NCBI GenBank assembly: GCA_964017145.1
Contig: OZ024847.1
Span: 1,922,001 to 1,986,000 of the forward strand
Reading direction: 5' to 3'
Length of the DNA: 64,000 nt
Source: Agrocybe praecox
Taxonomy: Eukaryota; Basidiomycota; Agaricomycetes; Agaricales; Agrocybaceae
A model generated the notes under the pieces. The model had not been told where the DNA came from. It saw only the letters and a list, made by a program, of their open reading frames with translations, and made no database searches. The translations under genes were made by a program, and so were the position numbers. Every line of letters begins with the position of its first letter. The first letter of the stretch is position 1. Shown piece by piece: positions 1-13,520 of the stretch.

Positions 1-39
1 GATGTCCTGAACATCCCCAACGTCCTCATCAGCCACCAT
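1..39 (-). CDS. Possible 5' end of a gene running off the left edge
   Basis: On the minus strand an ATG at 39 is followed by 13 open codons, rich in Asp, Glu and Val, down to the window edge. The codons continue out of the window, so nothing can be said about function. The only support is an open frame behind an AAG-ATG context, about 250 bp downstream of the aconitase stop. It may equally be chance. Confidence 0.25.
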   Translation of the reverse strand, partial: MVADEDVGDVQDI

Positions 40-286
40 CTTTCGTACTACACTTTACAAAAATAATCCAATGACAATCGGTCATATGGGTAACGTTCAT
101 AGCAAACACCCAAGGTCATAGCGACAGCGATCGGCTATGGCCCGCGATTGCATAGGTCGTCGTCGTCATTTTTCGCCGCCCCACTCGTCGTACAGAACAA
201 GTACGAGGTTACTATACATTCTGTTTCTTCATTCCTTCTAACAATGGAAACTTGCTATAGAGCAGAGTTTCGTCCGCGCAAAGCGT

Positions 287-3084
287 TTAAGCAGATGCGT
301 TAGCCTTGGCCTTGGCAGCCATCTAAAAATATGAATGAGCAACAGTAAACTGGAACGACGTTAAGGGGAGCATACCAAGTTGAGGGCAGAGCCAGCCTTG
401 AACCACTCGATTTGTCCCTCGTTGAAGGAGTGGGCGAGAGGAATTTCCTGCGAATTTCGTCAGCACGTGTACGTGACGGGAGGTTAAAAGAAACTCACAT
501 CGGTGGTTCCGTCGTTGTGCTTGACAACAAGGGTAAGGTTCTTGCCAGGGGTGAAGGACTCGACGCCGACAATGTCAACCTTGTCGGTACCCTTAACCTT
601 ATCGTAGTCCTCCGGGTTGACGAAGGTCAGGGCAAGCATGCCTTGCTTCTTCAAGTTGGTTTCGTGGATACGGGCGAAGGAGCGAACGATGATGGCAGCG
701 CCACCGAGGAAACGAGGCTCAAGAGCGGCATGCTCACGGGAGGAACCTTCACCGTAGTTGTGGTCACCAATGACGACCCACTTGATGCCAGCTGAGCGAT
801 AAGCGGCAGCAACTTGTGGGACACCACCCCAGGATCCATCGAGCTGGTTCTGGACCTTGTTGGCTTCACCGTTCTCAGCGTTAATAGCACCGATCAAGCA
901 GTTCTCTGTAAGGAAGATGAGACATACTGTCAATTTTAATGAAGTAAAAATGACTTACGGGAGATGTTCTCGAGATGTCCACGGTACTTCAACCAAGGTC
1001 CACCGGCAGAGATGTGATCAGTGGCTAAAATCGACGATAATAATCAATTATAATATACGAACGCCAGGACTAACTCAAGACTTACTGCACTTGCCCTGGG
1101 CCTTAATAAGAACGGGGAGATCCTTAGGGTCCTTTCCATCCCAAGGAGTGAAAGGCTTGAGGAGTTGGAGACGGTCACTCTTGGGGTCAACCTTAACTTG
1201 GACAGAGGCACGATCCTGGGGAGGAGGTTGGAAGGTGTCCTGACCGGGGTCGTAGCCGCTGGGGGGAAGCTCGAAGCCGGTGGGAGGAGAGAACTTGAAA
1301 GGCTTGCCGGAGGGAGTGGGGATCGAATCAGTCAAAGGGTTGAAAGAAAGAGATCCAGCGAAGGCGAGGGCAGTGACGAGATCGGGGGAGGTGACGAAGG
1401 CGTGGGTAGCGGGATTAGCGTCGTTACGTCCAGTGAAGTTACGGTTGTAGGAGGTAACGACTGAAAAAAAAAAGATAAATAAGAGTTCCATGAAAAGAAG
1501 GTTATAAATACGCACTGGTGTTGGCCTCGCCCTTCTTGACGTCCTGTCTGTCCCATTGTCCAATGCAAGGTCCGCAAGCGTTAGCGAGGACAATTCCTCC
1601 AGCCTCTTCAAAGGTTTCGATTTGTCCGTCACGGGCGATAGTGGCACGAACTTGCTCGCTTCCAGGGGTAATGGTGAACGTGGACTTGAATTCGAGACCG
1701 GCTTCCTTAGCCTGCTTGATGAGGGAAGCAGAGCGGGACATGTCCTCGTAGGAAGAGTTGGTGCAGGAACCGATAAGGCCAACCTTAATCTCATCGGGCC
1801 AGTTGTTCTTCTTGGCCTCAGCAGCGAGCTTGGAGATGGGAGTAGCGAGATCAGGGGTGAATGGTCCGTTAATATGGGGTTCGAGTTCGGAAAGGTTGAT
1901 TTCGATGACTTGGTCGTACTCAGCGCCCTTATCTGCCTGGAGGTTGTGCGAGAATTGCTTGGCGTAGTTGGCGATATCATGGCGTTTAGTAGCGTTCAGG
2001 TAATCGGCCATGCGTTTGTTGAAGGGGAAGAGCGAGGTGGTTGCACCAATTTCCGCACCCATGTTGCAAATAGTAGCCATACCCGTGCAGCTGAGAGATT
2101 CAAGACCGGGACCAGTGTATTCAACGATAGCGCCAGTTCCACCCTTGACGGTAAGAATGCCAGCAACCTTGAGAATAACGTCCTTGGGAGTAGTCCATCC
2201 GCTGATTTTGCCAGTGAGATTAACGCCAATGACCTTGGGGCACTTGAGCTCCCAGGGAATTCCAGCCATAACGTCGACAGCGTCGGCACCACCGACACCG
2301 CAAGCAATCATACCGAGACCACCAGCATTAGGAGTGTGAGAGTCGGTTCCAATCATAAGACCACCGGGGAAGGCATAGTTTTCGAGGATAATTTGGTGAA
2401 TAATACCAGAGCCGGGTTTCCAGAAACCGAGACCATACTTGGCAGTGGCAGTGGCCAAAAAGTCGTAAACCTCCTTGTTGATAGCGTTGGCACGCGCGAG
2501 ATCCTTAACACCTCCGACCTGTGCTTCAATCAAATGGTCACAGTGAACGGTGGTGGGGACAGCGGCAGTGTCCATTCCTGCGGACATAAATTGAAGAAGA
2601 GCCATCTAAGAACCCACAATTACGTCAGAGAATGCAAGATAAGAGTGACGTAGAAACATACCTGAGCTGTAGCATCCTGGCAAGCAACTCGCTATCGAAA
2701 ACAAGTCAGCAAGAGATAGTAGTAAATTGCAGGATATACGAACGTCAGGGCGGAGTTTGAGGTAGCTAGTACCACGGGTGATGTCCTGGTTAACGGGGTC
2801 GTCAAGATGGCCATAAAGGATCTTCTCGGAGAGAGTCAAAGGTCGGTTGAGACTACGAAATACGACTAAGTAATTCCTTGAGAAACTAGTAAGATGAAAA
2901 CATACCGTTCGCGAACGATAACAAGGTTATCTTCAATGCGCTGATAGTTGATGAAAGCATTCTTCTCGAGGAGGGACATAGCGACTTTTGTGTCACCGAT
3001 GCGGGGAGCTGCAGTAGCCAGCCCCTTGGCGGTACGCCGCAGGGCACGGGCTGCATCTGCAGTGCGGTTGGTGATGTTGAGCAT
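287..3084 (-). CDS. ACO1: Mitochondrial aconitate hydratase (aconitase)
   Basis: TCA-cycle enzyme that interconverts citrate and isocitrate through cis-aconitate, using a [4Fe-4S] cluster in the mitochondrial matrix. The gene has many short introns. The N-terminus from the ATG at 3084 is rich in Arg and Ala ([17 protein letters not shown]), as expected of a matrix presequence. Family landmarks follow in order: [14 protein letters not shown] substrate region, HCDHLIEAQ, the cluster ligands in [14 protein letters not shown] and [14 protein letters not shown], and the C-terminal swivel-domain motifs [18 protein letters not shown] and [13 protein letters not shown]. One micro-exon encodes about ten residues (VACQDATAQ) between 2640 and 2700. 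The last exon ([11 protein letters not shown], stop at 287) lies behind a short intron. No broken motif was seen, and identification is secure. The start was chosen as the first ATG that yields the presequence; an upstream in-frame ATG at 3192 adds a non-targeting stretch. Confidence 0.96.
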
Positions 3085-4229
3085 CCCGCCAACGACGACG
3101 AAGAGCGAGCAGGGAGGTGGTTGTGATAAAGGGAGGAGCAACCCGGAATGAACAAATTTATGCAAACTAACCACGTGAATTCGCCGACACACTGCGCCGG
3201 CCAGCCAATCAGAACAAATCTTTTACTCGACATTCACCCTACAGTTCGACCCGCTCTTTTGCCGCCTTCTTTCACCTCCTTAGCTTCCACTCTCAGAAAA
3301 AAAAAAAAACTTTTCTTTCTTTCTTTGCCAATGTTCAGTCGTTACTACCTCGCCGTCTCAGACAATCCTTCACCGTCATGATCCGGATGCATTCTGAATG
3401 ACTAACCAACACCTCTTCGAGCGTGATAACCGGTGCATTTTTCTCCCGAGCTTTCTGGTTAAGCGCTCTTTCGTGGTCGTTTGAGCCGCAGGTGGCCTTT
3501 GAATTACGGAACTCCGTTTGGCGAATCGTGAGTGTTCAATTACTTTCCCAGTTAAAGATGGCCTAGCATTCGTCTAAGCTGCATGCCGAACCAAACATCG
3601 GCCAGCTTCCCCGCACAGAACCTACAAAGGGTGCCTCTTGGATACTTCTATTCGAAGCCAACACTTATTTTTCTTGCGCTTACAAAATACTGAACACTTG
3701 TTAGCCATGTTTTACTATTCAAATCCGAAAACCCGACTCTTCTCATCCTACCGATACATACAACCTCCTCCTACTCCAAATACCATACTGATCGGATTGT
3801 CCAATCGCTGACGGAGCTTGACACGTCGCCGACTTTGCAAGGATGTACCTTTAACTCTTTTTTCCTCCTGACCTCACACACGGCATGAACAAACTCTCTT
3901 ATTCCCAAGTTCAAAATCACCAGTTGACGTACCAGGAACAAAATACAATAAGAATAAAATTTGCACAGAGAATTTACAATGGAACAGTCAACATCCTATG
4001 TTACATGTATCGACGAAAACGCGAAAAGAAAGCAATACGAAAACAGGTGGCAAAGGCAAGTAAGAAATACACAATACTGTACAAAAAGTCTGTAATGATA
4101 AATAATCCATCCGAAACGGAAAGAAAGAGGCGCATATGCGATGGGGGTATAGTGTAGGATGGTTATAATAATAAATAACGAACCAGTGAAAAGGAAATCT
4201 CAGAGAACGTACAAAACACCCCAATAGTC
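3085..4229. other. Intergenic region upstream of aconitase
   Basis: About 1.1 kb between two minus-strand genes. It holds a pyrimidine-rich stretch and an A12 run around 3297-3310, probably in the aconitase promoter, and AT-rich sequence after 3880 that is likely 3' UTR of the neighbouring RING gene. A short plus-strand open frame at 3885-4157 has no recognisable features and is not called as a gene. Confidence 0.6.
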
Positions 4230-7008
4230 CTAGTGACGCCTACCCCGACGCGTATAATACACCTGAAGTGCGCTGAGCACGACCAGGCCCGGGTCATCCA
4301 TTGCCTCGTGTATCTCACCAGCAGCCTCAAATCCAGGCTGTCCATCGGACGACACAAGAGAGTGGTATAATTCAGCTGTCGCTTCAATAAGGCGTACACC
4401 TATATCTTCTGACATGCAGAGCAGCTTCGTAGTCTTCTCTGGCTGGGAGGTGGACGCGGGAATGTTTTTCTTTCTCTTGCCTTGGCCTTCAGTGTCATTG
4501 ATTACTTGCGTGGGGCTAACTTCAGCTGGGCTTTGGATTGCAGTTGGAAAAGGCAAATTAGGATTAGGTCGAGGAGGAACTTGAACAGGGAGGCTCGGAT
4601 TTGGACCTGGTAGATTGGCAGAAAGACCAAGTTCCGCGCCAGGTTCCCTGTCCTCAAGCCTGACATCCAGTCTATCCTGATGCTGGTCATGCTCTTCAGA
4701 AACATAAAAACTAGCCATAGAATCAAGTTCGTTGTCCTCGTCGCCGTTGTCCGCTGCGAATGGGACTGTGGACAGTTCCTCCTCCTCCTGCTCTTGCACT
4801 AGCGACGATGAGGCCACATCCGCTGGATCCAAATTGACAGTAGTCGTCGTCGCCATAGCCAGATTTAAATACAACTCGCCAGATCCATACACTGTAGCGT
4901 CTTCTAACGCATACCTGATTGACCCGTCATCGACACGCAAAGGCCTCGCAGAGTAAGAAGATGGATATCCAAGAGACCGACATTGGGCACACGAACACGC
5001 CGCCGTTGGTGTAGCAGTACCAGTACGCGGCAGCGCATCAAGACGGTCCCCAACACCATCAACAGAGTCTTCCTCCGAGATCGTGTTCAACATATGTCAC
5101 TTGATCCCACTTCCAATGATCTCTCCACTCTCATCAGTCTCGTCATCACGGACGTCAGCAGCGTTGGCAGGACCAGCGCCGTCACGGTTGTGCTCATAGT
5201 CTCCCGGCTTTGTACTGTTCAGACCCGGATTTATTGCCAGAGGTAGTAGCATTTCCTGCATTTCCTTCAAATTTGACAACATAGCAGCCTCCCGAGCTCT
5301 AGCGCGCCTTTGGACGATATCACTGCCCATATTCATAGTAGGAGACGAGGACGAGGACGCGTCCTGCTCGGAATCCGCCTCGTACCCGAGTTGGAGTTGA
5401 CGAGCGTTAGCGCGATGTGACCCCGACACAGTGCTAGTCCTATAGGCAAGTTGTCGCGGAGTTTCCTGTGCAGACTCCACATCCGTATCGTCCAGAACCT
5501 CGTGTTGCCCAGTAGTAGTAAACTCGTTAATGTCGCCTAGTTCGAGTCCAGATTCAGAGAGCCCAAGCATACCACCACGATGCACGCCAATGCTATTCAA
5601 GTCGCTCGCATCCTCTTCACCAGATTCATTCACGTTCGCCGAGCGTGGGGTGCTAGTACTATACGCAATTTGAGGGAGGACGTACCCCGGTCGTGGATGA
5701 TACAGCCGTCCCACTGTCATCCGCTGCCGGTCCAAATCAACAGGTTTATTCGGAGAGAGCAACGCGCTCCTCTCTTCTCTTTCTCGTCCGCCTTCACCTT
5801 GGACCCCAAGTTCACCAAGAGACATGGGCCGCTCGCCGCCGAATAAAACTATCTCAGCGTCGAGCTCTCTCCCCACCCCTGCAGAGAAAGAGAAAGACTC
5901 ATCGGGAAGGGGGATTACTCGGAACGGGACCGGACTTGGGATGGATTCCGCTACTTGAGATTCAGATACAACGTTGCTAGAGGCGACCATTGTCGAAGAG
6001 ATCGGAAGGTCCAAAAGGCTGATCTCCCTCGATACATCGTCGTCAAAGTTGTCGTCCATGGGATCGTGATTATCTTGAAAATCCACTGTGTTTGAGGGTA
6101 TAAGAAACGCGGGGGTCGAGGAGTGCATAAAGCCAATATTATGGCCATGGGGTATATGTGAGTCATTCGCGGGAATAGCTGATGATGGATTCAAATTCGC
6201 AGGGAAGGGAAGTTGGAACGAGGGTATTTCCACCCTTAAAGGTGGAGGTACGATATCGGGATTTGAATGTTGAAATGCAGGTAATCGGGAGGAAGACGAA
6301 CAAGAACCGGTAGCGGCTAGAATATTATCAGAACCGCCATTAAGGGCGCTTGATTCTATCCGTTCAGTTAACGAATTGATTATCCCCTGCTGATAAATTA
6401 CCATCTCCTGCGTACGCAAAAGGCAGCCTAGAAGCGTGACGCTGACGTGAAGCTCCCTAAACTATACAGAGTTCGAGGACTCCACATCAAAACCGAATCT
6501 GATCATCGAGAAGGAAACAACATACCAAGCGCCTCGGCTGGAAGTCCAAAAACCGTGTGGCCGAAGTATAAAGACGCCGTATCCTCTCGATACCGCTCGT
6601 TTCGTTGATCAAGGCGACTTCCAAATGTAGGCCTCTCGCTTGTTCGTCTGAAGCCAGAGTGATCGTTTCATCCGACCCCAGTCCTTCGTCCTCACTGAAG
6701 TTGATAAGCCGCACGGCTGCCTGTGGGTCGAAGTTGATTCCGCAGATGGAGCAGGACGGTTCTCTCGCATCGGTCGCACAGCTGTTGGTGCATGCAGTGG
6801 AGGTACCAGACATCACAATGAGCGCTCGCTATGAATAGAAGGGAGGTAACGGTAGCGCTTACCCCAAACATATTGAGTGGCCACACGAAATAACGTACGC
6901 TGTCTTGGCGAAATACCCAAACTCTTGGGAACAGTTGGGACATCGCGCGCCGGCGCTTACGAGCTCTAATTTAGGGTATGCGGGCGACGTCATTGGCCGT
7001 GGGGGCAT
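4230..7008 (-). CDS. RING-type zinc-finger protein with Ser-rich tail; frame interrupted by one TGA
   Basis: Probable RING protein (E3 ubiquitin ligase family by fold; activity not shown). The ATG at 7008 opens an exon with CPNC and, 20 residues later, the C-G-H-S-I-C box. The next exon brings C-T-N-S-C and EPSCSICGINFDP, which supply the remaining zinc ligands. A third exon (to about 6480) encodes a helical segment (FRELHVSVTLLGCLLRTQEM) followed by about 430 residues of Ser/Pro/Glu-rich disordered sequence. At 5097-5099 the frame meets TGA, and after one codon it continues in the same frame from an ATG at 5093 for 287 more residues to 4230. That tail ends in a structured-looking stretch (LCMSEDIGVRLIEATAELYH) and a basic end (YYTRRGRRH). 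The protein may stop at 5097, or the TGA may be an unrecognised intron, a recoded stop or a mutation. The exon 1/2 junction near 6825-6862 could not be resolved in frame by eye. Confidence 0.7.
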
Positions 7009-8654
7009 GGAAAAGAAGGTGAAAGGACTATGATTAATTGAGGATGATTCTAAGTCGAGCAGGAAATTAGGATGTCTAGTGAGCAAGTCTGAGTCGTGGA
7101 GGTGGGGAGGGAAGACAAGAGGCGATCCAGGAAGATGTGCTATTTTTGTAGGTCCGGTCCCGCATGTCACTGGACGGCCAAACTCGCCCAAGCTATGAGT
7201 CAATCGGTAACTGCGACCGCGCAACGAGGATACTTGGGTCACATGAAATTTTTTGGAGGATGGTAGAACATTCCTCAGCTTGTGCCTGCGCCGATAAGGG
7301 ATAAGGCGTATTTGTTGATGGTAAGAAGATATATCAGTCCTGATTTTCTCAACGGTCAGATCCGTGAGGATGTCGACAATAAGCCGACGAGTCACAATGG
7401 GAGTACAATGTGGAGTATGTGTCGTCTGTACTTCTATTTCGTGAAGGTCGGAAGATTAGAAAGTTTTGTTGGTCAACTTCGTTTTGTTGAGTCAACGTCT
7501 TTGACACTGCTCGATTTATGATTTATGTAACACTGTAGACGGCTCAATATGGAAGCAGAATCGAGGGGATCGAAAGAGAGACGGTAGCCCGTACCTCGTA
7601 CCTGAGAACCGTGTTTGTTTTCTCCTGGATGGAATTCTAGCGTTGCTTTACGCAGACCAGCATGTAAGCAAAACCAATGTTGAACAAGGAAGAAATCAGG
7701 TAGAGAGTGCCTGGAGAAAAATATGAATCTCGCATGCACTAGGAGGCATCTGCGGGTAAAGCGCTCTGGAATCAGTCAACATAGAAGAGCTTTCGTACGA
7801 GACTTGGTCAATGGTCGCGCTCGGCGGCGCATCAGACTGGGCGGGGATAACAGCCGAGTTACTATATTGGGATATTCACGTGAATTGGTCCGTGCGCAAA
7901 TTGCGCCACTATATAGGCAGAGCGTGGACATTTTTGAATCTTTACCACTCTGGCCTTTTGGCTTAGATCAAGTGTAGTATCTGTTCTTAATAGTTTAACC
8001 ACTATTATAAGTCCATTGGACTTATTTCTGGTTATCTTATTTTTGCCGCCCCAGATCCTCGGGCTCTGCTTGCACCCCTTGGACGCGATGACCTTGCTAT
8101 TACACTACCGGCTTGTGTCGTCGGGGGATTCCTCTTTTTGAGGTCTTTCTCTTTGCTGAATACTTGTTTTCTCATCTATTAGATGCAGATTTCAAATTTA
8201 GCAAACGGATTTGACTTTGAAAGACTTTTATTTACTTTGTTTTCTATGTTTCACCCAAATATCAAGTTTTTTAAGACCAAAATTGAATGACTGAGACAAT
8301 TTATTTGATGACCTTTCAAAGCTTCAATTGTCCAATGCAAGGATCCTCAAGACTACAGTTGTATTGGAAAGCATCAGTTTGTAAAGAAAGAAAGTGAAAA
8401 GCTTGGTTAGATATTCTCTGAAGCTGGTGAAGAGGGCTTAAGCTTGCTGGATGTCAGGGGTAGCCTATGATTTTAGGTGACTTGGGGTGCATCGTGTGTT
8501 CTCATGTGCTGCGAAAATTATTCCAAATGTAGCCGAACAGAGAATGACGAACGTCATTTCCCTTTAGTCTTACTTTCACTCATCCATCGTCTTTACTCTC
8601 CTCATTAGTCCACCTCCCTGCCTTCAGTGTTCCCTGCATCTATTTGCATTCTCA
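7009..8654. other. Non-coding stretch, no gene recognised
   Basis: About 1.6 kb with many stops in all frames. Short open frames at 7282-7521, 7473-7739 and 7723-7977 show no motif, no splice partners and no family resemblance. The last 90 bases (about 8560-8650) are rich in C and T, as often seen just upstream of Agaricomycete start codons. Confidence 0.55.
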
Positions 8655-8924
8655 ATGTCTGCAGCTCAAATCAACCTGCAGTCTGTCCCTTGCAAATTAT
8701 CTTTGAACAAATGGGTAATCTTATCAGAGAATCCGAGCTTCACTCCGCGCCAACTCCAATGTGCTAACCTGCGATAGCAAAGTTCATGGCAACCCCACAC
8801 TGTCAACACCCCTGTCGCCGATTTTCAAGATGAAACAAGGCCAGGAAATTCATATCAATTATTTTCAGCACGATCATCCAGCCACTGGCTTCGGGCCCGA
8901 CATGTTTCGACAGTAAACTGCTGA
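8655..8924 (+). CDS. Doubtful small two-exon gene (about 68 aa)
   Basis: An ATG at 8655, behind a pyrimidine-rich leader, opens a 20-codon exon (MSAAQINLQSVPCKLSLNKW). It is followed by a very canonical intron with donor GTAATC, branch-like GCTAAC and acceptor GATAG at about 8776-8779. The spliced frame stays open for 48 more codons to TGA at 8922. The product has no recognisable domain. A different frame after the same acceptor (KVHGNPTLSTPLSPIF onward) looks more protein-like and continues through two in-frame stops towards 9150, so this could be a decayed gene rather than a working one. No family was recognised. Confidence 0.25.
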
Positions 8925-9228
8925 CTCTGCGTACAAGACCCTGTATCTGGACAGCCTGGGCTACGCACTCCCCTGATTTATACATAGATCACTCAGACCG
9001 CATCCCGACAGGCAAGGTTGAACTGCTATCCATACTCCGGCACTGCTCCCCGAACTTGAGATTGGAATGAATTGTACTGCTCATGATGCTCTTTGGATAT
9101 CTCAAAACACACAAGAAATACAGGAGCGTCTATTTAAACGCCGGGCATAATATTATCCCTAATATGGTTATACGATTCATAGCTGATTCAAAATCTAAAG
9201 ACCGGTTTCTCTCTATTCAAGATGCACA

Positions 9229-9236
9229 TATAAAAT
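9229..9236 (+). promoter_or_regulatory. TATA-box-like element of the GMC oxidoreductase gene
   Basis: TATAAAAT lies 39 nt upstream of the ATG at 9275. The spacing is short but plausible for a fungal core promoter with a very short leader. Assigned from sequence resemblance only. Confidence 0.4.
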
Positions 9237-9274
9237 AGGACATTCCCTCATCGTTAAACCATTGTTTTCTGATT

Positions 9275-11640
9275 ATGGTTCTCAAAAGCCTGTTGATTTC
9301 CTTCGTTTTTACTTCATTTTTTATCGGCCCCTCCGTCGCTGTTATACTCACACAGTCAAGCCAGCTGAAAACCACTACTTTCGATTATATTATTGTCGGA
9401 GGTGCGTGTTCAACGGCTCTCTTGAACTGCTCTTTCTGATAGCAATTATAGCTGGCAATGCAGGACTTGTCGTCGCCAATCGCTTGACCGAGAACCCAAA
9501 TGTCAGCGTTCTCGTTTTGGAAGCAGGCATTAGGTATGCATTTACAATGTATTTACCTTTTTTTTGCGTGCACTGACGACTTCTTATAGTGATGAAGGCG
9601 TTATCGCAGTTGAAGCACCCTTCCTAGCCCCAACGCTTTCACCTAGTTAGTGACCGCTAGTCATCCATGCTCGTCTTACTGTGGACTGATAAGTTCCAGA
9701 CACCCCATTCGATTGGAATTACACTGTGACACCCCAGGCCGGTCTTCAAGGGCGGACTTTTGGTTATCCCAGAGGCCGCATACTAGGAGGGTCCAGCAGT
9801 ACTAGTGAGTCCGATAATAATGCTCTTGAAACACAACCTGCCATCCTAACTGGCGTTCCTTTAGATTACTTATTCCATCAAGTCGGTACCGACGAGGACT
9901 GGAATAGGCTTGCGTCCGTCTCCGGCGACTCTGGATGGTCGTGGCGCAACATAAAGCAATATATCCAAAAGGTACATGCTCCACACAATCACTCCTAGAC
10001 TCATATCGTGCCTATAATAGTAATATGTCTCTCTCTTACAGACCGAAAAGCTCGTACCGCCCGTAGACGGCCACAACACCACAGGGCAGTTCATTCCGTC
10101 ATTACACGGCTTCAACGGAGAAGTGTTGACGAGTCTTCCTGGAAATAACCAAACGATTGATGCGCGCGTCATAGCCACTACACAACAGCTCGCCGAGTTC
10201 CCGTTCAATCAGGATACCATGGGCGGTGACCACAGCCTGTTGGGTATTGGCTGGTTGCAGTCGTCTTCTGGTGGAGGAGTTAGAAGTTCGTCTTCGACCT
10301 CTTACCTTGCCCAGGCGAATGGACGTCCAAATTTGACTGTGTTGATCAATGCGACGGTCTTGAAGCTGGTACAAACAGGAACATCTGGAGGTCTGAAGGC
10401 TTTTCGTAGTGTGCAATTCGGGAACTCCGGCGCATCGTCATTCTCTCCAGCTGGTGAAATCCTTCCCTACAAGTGTGTATATCAATGTTAATATTTGGCG
10501 AATTTAGCTGGAATCCGCACCGTTACCGCAAGGAAAGAAGTTATCCTCTCAGCAGGCACAGTCGGAACCCCTCAAATCCTCCAACTCTCCGGTATCGGCA
10601 ACGCATCACAGCTCGCGGCATTGAAGATCAACTCGACACTGAACAACCCCGCAGTAGGGCAAAACCTTATCGACCACACGCTCCTTCCCAACCTCTTCAG
10701 CGTCCAAGGAACACTGAGCTTCGATAGCTTCTTGAGAGATGCTGACCAGGCCACCGCAGCGGTCCAACAGTGGGTTCAGAACAAGACGGGAATTTTGGCA
10801 AATAGCGTCGTGAATAACTTTGGGTTTGCGAGGATTCCTTCGAACGCGACCATTTTCAAGACGGTGCCTGATCCTGCTGCCGGTCCTAACTCCCCTCATT
10901 GGGAGATTATCATCTCCGTGAGTATCTTACAATGTTTTTGTTTTTGTTTTTACTTCATATTGAAGTATGCATTTAGAATTTGTGGTTTAACCCTGGTATT
11001 CCACAACCCCCAACAGGAAGCTTCATGACCGTCATTGCCGTGCTCATCAGTCCCACTTCTCGTACGTGCAAAGTTCTCTTCTTTCTTCCGTCCATGACTT
11101 AAAAATTCAAACACGTTGTGTCTTCAACAGGCGGAAGCGTGACATTAGCCTCCAACAACCCATACGACAAGCCCCTCATCAACCCAAACTACCTAACCAC
11201 GCCCTTCGACATCTTCACCATGCGTGAAGCCGTCAAAGCCATCAAGCGGTTCATCGGCGCCCCAGCTTGGTCAGACTACGTTATCGGCCCCTTCGGGGAC
11301 GCCTTCTCCGCTGCTACGACCGACGCTACAATCGAGTCGTACGTGAGAGGACTCACGACCACCATCTTCCACCCGGTCGGTACATCTGCGATGTCTTCCT
11401 CACGCTCGACTACTGGTGTTGTCAACCCGGATCTGACGGTGAAGGGTGCTGCTGGGCTGCGTATTGTGGATGCTTCTGTATTCGTAAGTGTTGTTGTTGC
11501 ATTGTTGCGGATACAAAAGCAACGAGTACTCCCCTATCTGACTTTGCTATTAGCCCTTTATCCCAAGTTCACATACCCAAGGCCCGGTTTACCTTCTCGC
11601 AGAACGTGCTTCGGATATCATCAAGGCAGCAAATGCGTAA
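9275..11640 (+). CDS. Secreted GMC oxidoreductase, aryl-alcohol-oxidase-like
   Basis: FAD-dependent glucose-methanol-choline family enzyme, probably secreted. Its likely role is oxidising small alcohols and supplying H2O2 for lignocellulose attack, by analogy with basidiomycete aryl-alcohol oxidases. A hydrophobic signal peptide (SLLISFVFTSFFIGPSVAV) starts at residue 5. The FAD-binding glycine motif FDYIIVG-AGNAG is split by the first intron, and VLVLEAG closes the Rossmann segment. GMC signature 1 is seen as GRILGGSSSTN (split by the intron at about 9805), and signature 2 as SAGTVGTPQILQLSGIG. The C-terminal active site has both histidines: HPVGTSAM and, in the last exon, SSHTQGPVY. The protein ends DIIKAANA at a TAA (11638-11640). 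There are about eight introns. All key residues are present, so the gene looks intact. Its precise substrate cannot be read from the sequence. Confidence 0.92.
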
Positions 11641-12026
11641 TTTACTACTTTCCTTGAATTCGTTCTTTTTTATTTATTTCGTATTTCGTTGCTTCATTTT
11701 ACTGGATCTCTATCTTTTGTATAATCTCTAATTCACCCTCTCACCCCTCTCATCTCGACTAATCTTTTAATACTCCTTGTAACACTCTTTTCCCAATCCT
11801 AATTCTTTGCGAAACCTACCCTACCTCTAGATCTTATATACTCGTTGGGTCATATTTATCCTTTCATGAAGAGTTATTAATATCGGGTTAACAAGCGCCG
11901 GTCAGCATCCACGATCGTAGACTTCGCGTTTTACTTGTAATGGAATGAAATTATCTATAAAATACACTTTCGTTTTTTTAAATCCGCAATCAAAGTCGGA
12001 TATCCTCCCAATTTCCTAATACATGC

Positions 12027-13101
<1,075 letters not shown>

Positions 13102-13520
13102 CTCGATTTTAAGGGTTCTATAAAATCATAAGAGTTTGCTACTATATATCCTTGAGGTCATTACTCACCGTATGATGTGGTTTGAGGAAGAAAAAGGATA
13201 TGCGAATTCGGAAATCGTCAGACGGTTTGCGAGGTAAAGATAACAGCATCAGCATCCAGATTAGATTAGATCGCTCGTAATCGTGGAAAAATAAGTTTTC
13301 TCTTTGGAAATTCAATTTCTATTTGGAAGTGTACGGTGTCACAGTGCCTAGGTAGTCTCTTAGAGAAGACCCGAATATACTAACAAAAATGTTATCGTGG
13401 CATTATACTGTTGGAGCAGTCCTACATAAGTACCGAACGCGCTTTACGCGCGAGCCACCATGTTCTTCCCGCGTTTAGTACGAGTGTCATCACAAGGTAA
13501 ACGTATGCGTTATTGATGTG

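Noticed and set aside
1075..1980. 301-codon minus-strand frame overlapping aconitase
   Set aside because: It lies in a shifted frame within aconitase exons; the true frame carries the Fe-S cluster motifs.
1556..2653. 365-codon plus-strand open frame antisense to aconitase
   Set aside because: It is the mirror of a highly conserved coding exon, with no motif of its own; codon bias of the true gene keeps the opposite strand open.
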